A DNA stretch of 16,244 bases from Alphaproteobacteria bacterium (GTDB taxonomy: Bacteria > Pseudomonadota > Alphaproteobacteria > UBA2136 > UBA6156). A model generated the notes under the pieces. That model was given only the letters and a program-made list of their open reading frames with translations. It was not told where the DNA came from and searched no databases. Shown piece after piece: positions 13,561 through 16,244 of the stretch (the stretch's first letter is position 1; the number at the start of each line of letters is the position of its first letter). The translations under genes and the position numbers were made by a program. The DNA lies in contig JAIXZU010000125.1 in assembly GCA_027489415.1 (NCBI GenBank), positions 1 through 16,244 on the forward strand, given 5' to 3'.

Positions 13561-13782
13561 TTACTCAGCAGCTTCTTCAACAGCTTCAACGCGGGCCTTG
13601 GGCTTGCGAACTTGCACACCCTTGAACCACATGGAGCCATCAGCCTCACGGGTGGCGTGGTGACGCAGCACGAGGGTGCCGGTGTCCGGGCTTTCCATGT
13701 ACGCGCCGGACTCCGCCTTGGCGTGACGTTGCTGACGCATACCCTTGCGGCTGGGGCTTGTTTTGCGCTTTGGAACGGGCAT
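13561..13782 (-). CDS. rpmF: 50S ribosomal protein bL32
   Basis: Encodes 73 aa. It begins with PVPKRKTSPSRKGMRQQRHA, the hallmark bL32 N-terminus, and continues with RHHATREADGSMWFKGVQV. There are no zinc-binding cysteines, as usual for the alphaproteobacterial C-minus form. AGGAG lies about 8-9 nt before the ATG. In relatives the gene before it is DUF177 (yceD) and the one after it is plsX; neither is present here. It ends at a strong terminator. Confidence 0.96.
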   Translation of the reverse strand: MPVPKRKTSPSRKGMRQQRHAKAESGAYMESPDTGTLVLRHHATREADGSMWFKGVQVRKPKARVEAVEEAAE

Positions 13783-13930
13783 GTCCGGTTCTCCTGAGAT
13801 TCGTTAAAGCCACTTTGGCTCAATTTTCCGCCATTTCTTCCCAATTGAAGAGACTGGCAACGCGCCCTCATACCTCAATTCCCCCCTCCCCGCAACCCCT
13901 TTCCCAACCAAATTTGTCAAGAAAGTGCAA

Positions 13931-13983
13931 GTTTGCAGGCTCCCCAAGCCGGGGGTGCAGGGGGCCTTAGCCCCCTGCAAACA
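13931..13983. repeat. Stem-loop element with alternative pairings
   Basis: Perfect 10-bp hairpin TGCAGGGGGC (13956-13965), loop CTTA, GCCCCCTGCA (13970-13979). The 3' arm can alternatively pair as CCTGCAAAC (13974-13982) with GTTTGCAGG (13931-13939). No T-run on either strand, so it is not a simple terminator. Confidence 0.65.
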
Positions 13984-13990
13984 GCTCTGC

Positions 13991-14057
13991 TGTCATCCCG
14001 GAAGCTGGTTTGGTTTGAAAAATCTCATTTTTCATTACCAAACCGCTATCCGGGACA
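13991..14057. repeat. 67-bp near-perfect palindromic element (REP/MITE-like)
   Basis: Nested matched arms: TGTC/GACA ends, CCCGGA (13997-14002) with TCCGGG (14049-14054), AGC with GCT, GGTTTGGT (14007-14014) with ACCAAACC (14037-14044), and TGAAAAAT (14016-14023) with ATTTTTCA (14027-14034) around a CTC loop. Almost every base pairs. Ends of the form TGTCATCCCGG...CCGGGACA are typical of dispersed bacterial palindromic repeats. Confidence 0.82.
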
Positions 14058-14095
14058 AGCGTTCAGAACGCACGGCCTATCTAATTAATACCAAA

Positions 14096-14524
14096 CTATT
14101 TCTTCAACTTACTGACTAACCGAGCATCAACCGAATGCTCTCCCAGCGCCGCCGCCAACCCGTCCCAATCCTTCCTATCCATCAAACTCGCATAACGGCG
14201 CACACGGCCATGCAGCGCGGCGGTGTACTTGCGCACCTGCACACCCACTTTCATGTCGCCAACCCCACCCTCACGCAGGCCAATTTCAAGCCGGTCTACC
14301 ATGGCCTCCAAAATGGCCCGACACTCCGCCTCAGGCTTATCCATCATCTCTTTGGCCAGCCACGGGCACATGTATTCGAATTTCGCCTGCCGTACAGGCT
14401 CAAGCTGGCTGTCACCGGCAAAAACCTCAGGGTATGCCGCTGCCGCATCGGCAAACACCTTATCAATAGTGCCCGTTGCATCGCGTCCGCGCTTGCCGTA
14501 CAGTTTCAACCAATGAAAAAACAT
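14096..14524 (-). CDS. Ubiquinol-cytochrome c chaperone domain protein (CBP3-like)
   Basis: Encodes 142 aa. Family marks are in the C-terminal half: EAMVDRLEIGLREGGVGDMKVGVQVRKYTAALHGRVRRY, the conserved M-D-x-LRE-GVGD-x-VG-x-x-VRK-(A)-x-x-GR pattern of the ubiquinol-cytochrome c chaperone family, which helps assemble the bc1 complex. The protein is shorter than typical members and the usual N-terminal block is reduced. GGAGAG lies 6 nt before the ATG at 14524. The gene is head to head with bamE, as in other alphaproteobacteria, but here the 5' ends overlap by 12 nt. A frame extending to 14911 is the antisense of bamE. Confidence 0.85.
   Translation of the reverse strand: MFFHWLKLYGKRGRDATGTIDKVFADAAAAYPEVFAGDSQLEPVRQAKFEYMCPWLAKEMMDKPEAECRAILEAMVDRLEIGLREGGVGDMKVGVQVRKYTAALHGRVRRYASLMDRKDWDGLAAALGEHSVDARLVSKLKK
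14476..14504 (+). promoter_or_regulatory. Putative bamE promoter inside the chaperone gene
   Basis: TTGCAT (14476-14481), 17-nt spacer, TACAGT (14499-14504), 8 nt to the bamE ATG at 14513. No Shine-Dalgarno sequence is visible, so the transcript may be leaderless. Confidence 0.42.
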
Positions 14525-14968
14525 AATTCTCTCCGCCTTATGGCAATGTTGGTACCAGCTTTGGTAGGTGCGTCCTTTATCGCTGGCTGCACGGAAACCG
14601 TCAACACCCGTGGTCAGGTCATTCTGCCCTCGCGCCTCGCCCAAATCCAACCCGGCACCACCACACGGCAGGACGTCCTCCAACTCCTCGGCTCTCCCTC
14701 CACACAAGGCACGTTGAATGACAACCGCTGGTACTACGTCACCAGCACCGTCGGCAGCACATCCCTCAACCCGCACAACCTCAAAACCCGTCAAGTGGTG
14801 GTGATAGACTTCGACCCCGCAACCGACACCGTCCTCACCCTCACCGAAAAAGGCAAGCAGGACGGCAAGGAAGTCGCCCCCGCCGAAGCCCAAACCCCCA
14901 CCCACGGCCAATCTCTAGGCATCGTGGACCAACTCATGGGCAACCTCGGCGGCCTCGTCGGCAAGTAA
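14513..14968 (+). CDS. bamE: Outer-membrane assembly lipoprotein BamE (SmpA/OmlA family)
   Basis: Encodes 151 aa. Lipoprotein signal MKKHNSLRLM...ASFIAGC with lipidated C26. The SmpA/OmlA core follows: RGQVILPSRLAQIQPGTTTRQDVLQLLGSPS, then NDNRWYYVTS, and a strand VVVIDFD. BamE is a lipoprotein of the BAM complex that inserts beta-barrel proteins. The last 40 residues are polar and Gly-rich. The start at 14513 gives the correct signal peptide; the longer frame to 14135 is the antisense of the chaperone. The stop overlaps the start of the next gene in TAATG, suggesting co-translation with the pseudopilin-like genes. Confidence 0.93.
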   Translation: MKKHNSLRLMAMLVPALVGASFIAGCTETVNTRGQVILPSRLAQIQPGTTTRQDVLQLLGSPSTQGTLNDNRWYYVTSTVGSTSLNPHNLKTRQVVVIDFDPATDTVLTLTEKGKQDGKEVAPAEAQTPTHGQSLGIVDQLMGNLGGLVGK

Positions 14969-15717
14969 TGCAGAATTCACACCGCCAATCCCTCCATGCA
15001 CGAACCCCGGCTGTTCGCTGGCAGCGAGGGATTTTTGATTTTCTTCGCGGAACGCGAGTGGCGCAGTGTACAAACCAGTACATAAGCCGCTCGCGTTCAA
15101 GAAAAAATCAAAAAGCACCGCTGTCCAGTAGAACAGGGCAACAGGGGGCAATGTTCGGTCTGGATGCCCGTCTAGCCATGATGATCTTCAGCATCCTTGC
15201 CATCGTCTCCGGCTACGTCGCCTTCGGCCGCATCGGCATGGCGCGCAACGCGGCTCTGGCGGGGGAAGTCGAGGCCATCACCCAAGCCCTCACCCAGTAC
15301 CAGACGGACATGGGCACCTTCTATCTCTTCACACTCAACAAAGCCCCGAACGACGACTCCTCGCTGGAGGACCTCTCCGCCCTCTGGAATCCGGACATGG
15401 TCAAAACCGGCTTCCGCAATCGCTGGAACGGCCCTTACGTGAACTTCGAAACCCGCCGCCACCGCACCTACGGCAACTGGTCAATCTTTTATGCCCAGTC
15501 GGACCGTATGAACTACTGCACGACGGACTCCGACTGCTTCATCTGGCTCTCGCTCAGCAAGGTTCCCGCCAAGGCATGGAACGAGGTGAACGCGTATTAT
15601 GACGAACCAAGCGTCCGCGAAAAGGAAGCCACACCCACAACTTCCGGCCGCATCCAGTCGGACGGTACCACCGACCCCCGCCTCCTCATCGTCAGAACCA
15701 TAGAAAGACAAATCTAA
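14968..15717 (+). CDS. Pseudopilin-like membrane protein with palindromic element in its leader
   Basis: Encodes 249 aa from the ATG overlapping the bamE stop (TAATG). Residues 1-60 are basic and odd, and residues about 15-57 are encoded by a long palindrome. Then comes GAMFGLDARLAMMIFSILAI, a hydrophobic helix (about 68-86) with a prepilin-like junction: small residues G60-A61, hydrophobic M62, and D66 at +5 where class III signals have Glu. An amphipathic helix follows (VEAITQALTQYQTDMG), then RWNGPY (152-157), shared with the next gene and recalling the GPY motif of GspG pseudopilins; C184 and C190 could form a disulphide. The TAATG overlap with the next gene continues the operon. A shorter start at ATG 15151 exists, but GGGGG sits only 2 nt before it and it would discard the conserved QxGA. 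The type II-secretion relation is an inference. Confidence 0.72.
   Translation: MQNSHRQSLHARTPAVRWQRGIFDFLRGTRVAQCTNQYISRSRSRKNQKAPLSSRTGQQGAMFGLDARLAMMIFSILAIVSGYVAFGRIGMARNAALAGEVEAITQALTQYQTDMGTFYLFTLNKAPNDDSSLEDLSALWNPDMVKTGFRNRWNGPYVNFETRRHRTYGNWSIFYAQSDRMNYCTTDSDCFIWLSLSKVPAKAWNEVNAYYDEPSVREKEATPTTSGRIQSDGTTDPRLLIVRTIERQI
15011..15136. repeat. 126-bp palindromic element, in frame in the leader of pseudopilin-like gene 1
   Basis: Paired segments from outside in: CTGTTC/GAACAG (15011-15016, 15131-15136), CTGG/CCAG, AGCG/CGCT, TTTTTGATTTTCTT (15032-15045) with AAGAAAAAATCAAAAA (15099-15114), GAACGCGAGtGGC with GCCGCTCGCGTTC, and TGTAC/GTACA around a 6-nt loop (AAACCA). No stop in the coding frame. 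The centre GCGC-G-TACA...GTA-TAAGC is shared with the element at 15748. Confidence 0.85.
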
Positions 15718-16244
15718 TGAATCATACGAAGACATCAGGGATTGCACGCGCGAGGCTACAAACGGTCATCCGGATGATTTTTGGGGGAGCGCCGAATACA
15801 GCAAAAGAGTATTTAAGCTCACCCAAAAATCATTCGGGGGCCGTTTTAGCCCGCGCCCATATGTATCAGCACGCACAATCAGGCGCGTTATTCGGCCTAG
15901 ACGCCCGCATCGCCCTCGCCATCTTCAGCATCCTCTCCGTCGTCGCCGGCGCCGCCGTGGTGGTGAATATCGACTCCACCCGCGCCCAGGTCCTCGCCTC
16001 GGAACTCGCCGAAACAGGCCAGGCACTGGAGAGCTTCCACAACGACCTCAAGACGGACATCTTCCTCACACTCTCCACCCCCACCGGCAAAAACGCCTTC
16101 CAGGCACTCTATGACAACGCCGTCATCAACGAAGGCTCGACGGACGGCTCCAACCTCCGCGCGCGCTGGAACGGCCCGTACATCAAGTTCACCAGCAACA
16201 TCAACAGCCGCTACGGGGAAATGCTCCTCACGAAGGCGGGGCCG
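15717..16244 (+). CDS. Second pseudopilin-like protein, 3'-truncated by window end
   Basis: The frame is open from ATG 15717 (overlapping the previous stop, TAATG) to the last base, 176 codons. Residues 1-50 are a basic leader mostly encoded by a palindromic element. Then come QSGALFGLDARIALAIFSIL, parallel to the first gene, with G56-A57, L58 and D62 at +5 of a possible prepilin cut; a helix with STRAQVLASELAETGQALESF; and RARWNGPYIKF (148-158). It is clearly a paralogue of the preceding gene. The internal ATG 15861 has no ribosome-binding site, and the ATG at 15717 matches the way the first gene starts, so the longer form is preferred; 15861 remains possible. Confidence 0.7.
   Translation, partial: MNHTKTSGIARARLQTVIRMIFGGAPNTAKEYLSSPKNHSGAVLARAHMYQHAQSGALFGLDARIALAIFSILSVVAGAAVVVNIDSTRAQVLASELAETGQALESFHNDLKTDIFLTLSTPTGKNAFQALYDNAVINEGSTDGSNLRARWNGPYIKFTSNINSRYGEMLLTKAGP
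15748..15856. repeat. 109-bp palindromic element, in frame in the leader of pseudopilin-like gene 2
   Basis: Arms GCGCG/CGCGC, GGCT/AGCC, AAACGG/CCGTTT, then ATGATTTTTGGG (15774-15785) with CCCAAAAATCAT (15822-15833), GAGC/GCTC, and AATAC/GTATT near the centre. The reading frame stays open through it. The centre GCGCCG-ATACA...GTATTTAAGC aligns with that of the element at 15011-15136, with one codon more in the loop. Confidence 0.85.

Larger units (their letters stand above)
13783..14095. other. 313-bp gene-free gap with palindromic structures
   Basis: No convincing ORF. The part next to rpmF (13783-13920) should hold its promoter; a minus-strand TTGACA is at 13920-13915 but no matching -10 was found. 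The rest holds two hairpin elements listed separately. It occupies the place of the yceD (DUF177) gene in related genomes, with no recognisable remnant. Confidence 0.6.

Noticed and set aside
14135..14512. N-terminal extension of bamE, and the reciprocal extension of the chaperone to 14911
   Set aside because: Each is the antisense of the other gene; the lipoprotein signal and the good ribosome-binding site fix the starts at 14513 and 14524.
1..16244. CRISPR array, tRNA, rRNA, insertion sequence or prophage
   Set aside because: No regularly spaced repeats, cloverleaf, rRNA-like stretch, transposase or integrase was found on reading both strands. The palindromes lack any associated enzyme in the window.

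Overview
The window reads as a chromosomal segment of an alphaproteobacterium. Supporting gene families and order are: an alpha-type RNase E with an insertion near its S1 region, a phasin-like protein, a DUF2155 protein, a ubiquinol-cytochrome c chaperone next to bamE, zinc-free bL32, and the run fabH - ihfA - merR. No rRNA, tRNA, CRISPR array, transposase or phage gene was seen. The + strand is markedly C-rich in ordinary genes on either strand. The finer taxonomic placement is open.

Layout. 1-4741: 3' part of RNase E (rne), a serine-rich phasin-like gene closely followed by a secreted M48 metallopeptidase with TPR-like repeats, and a 109-aa hypothetical gene. 4785-6620: accB-accC (biotin carrier and biotin carboxylase of acetyl-CoA carboxylase), with a promoter inside the preceding gene and a terminator after it. 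6739-8486, minus strand: a three-gene operon of small secreted proteins plus a CsgG/HfaB-like outer-membrane lipoprotein, a candidate curli/holdfast-anchor-type export system. 8753-9853: hpt and a GNAT acetyltransferase. 9887-12734, minus strand: fabH, ihfA, merR-type regulator, DUF2155 protein. 12856-13518: a 27-aa one-helix membrane protein and a 147-aa multi-helix membrane protein, each followed by the same terminator hairpin. 13561-13782: rpmF (minus). 13783-14095 holds no gene but two palindromic structures. 14096-14524 (minus) and 14513-14968 (plus): ubiquinol-cytochrome c chaperone and bamE, whose 5' ends overlap head to head. 14968-16244: two tandem pseudopilin-like genes, the second cut by the window end.

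The two most interesting parts are as follows. First, the N-terminal leaders of both pseudopilin-like genes contain long near-palindromes (about 126 and 109 nt) that share a central sequence, keep the frame open, are read in the same frame and encode related peptides. They behave like an in-frame palindromic repeat family comparable to the Rickettsia palindromic elements, placed just upstream of a possible prepilin cleavage site. Second, the operon at 6739-8486 couples an HfaA-like secreted protein, a CsgG/HfaB-like secretion lipoprotein and a secreted protein made of two diverged 50-residue beta-rich repeats. It has a strong promoter, structured leaders and codon use like that of the highly expressed genes in the window. 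Functions are assigned by reading motifs by eye; no database search was possible.
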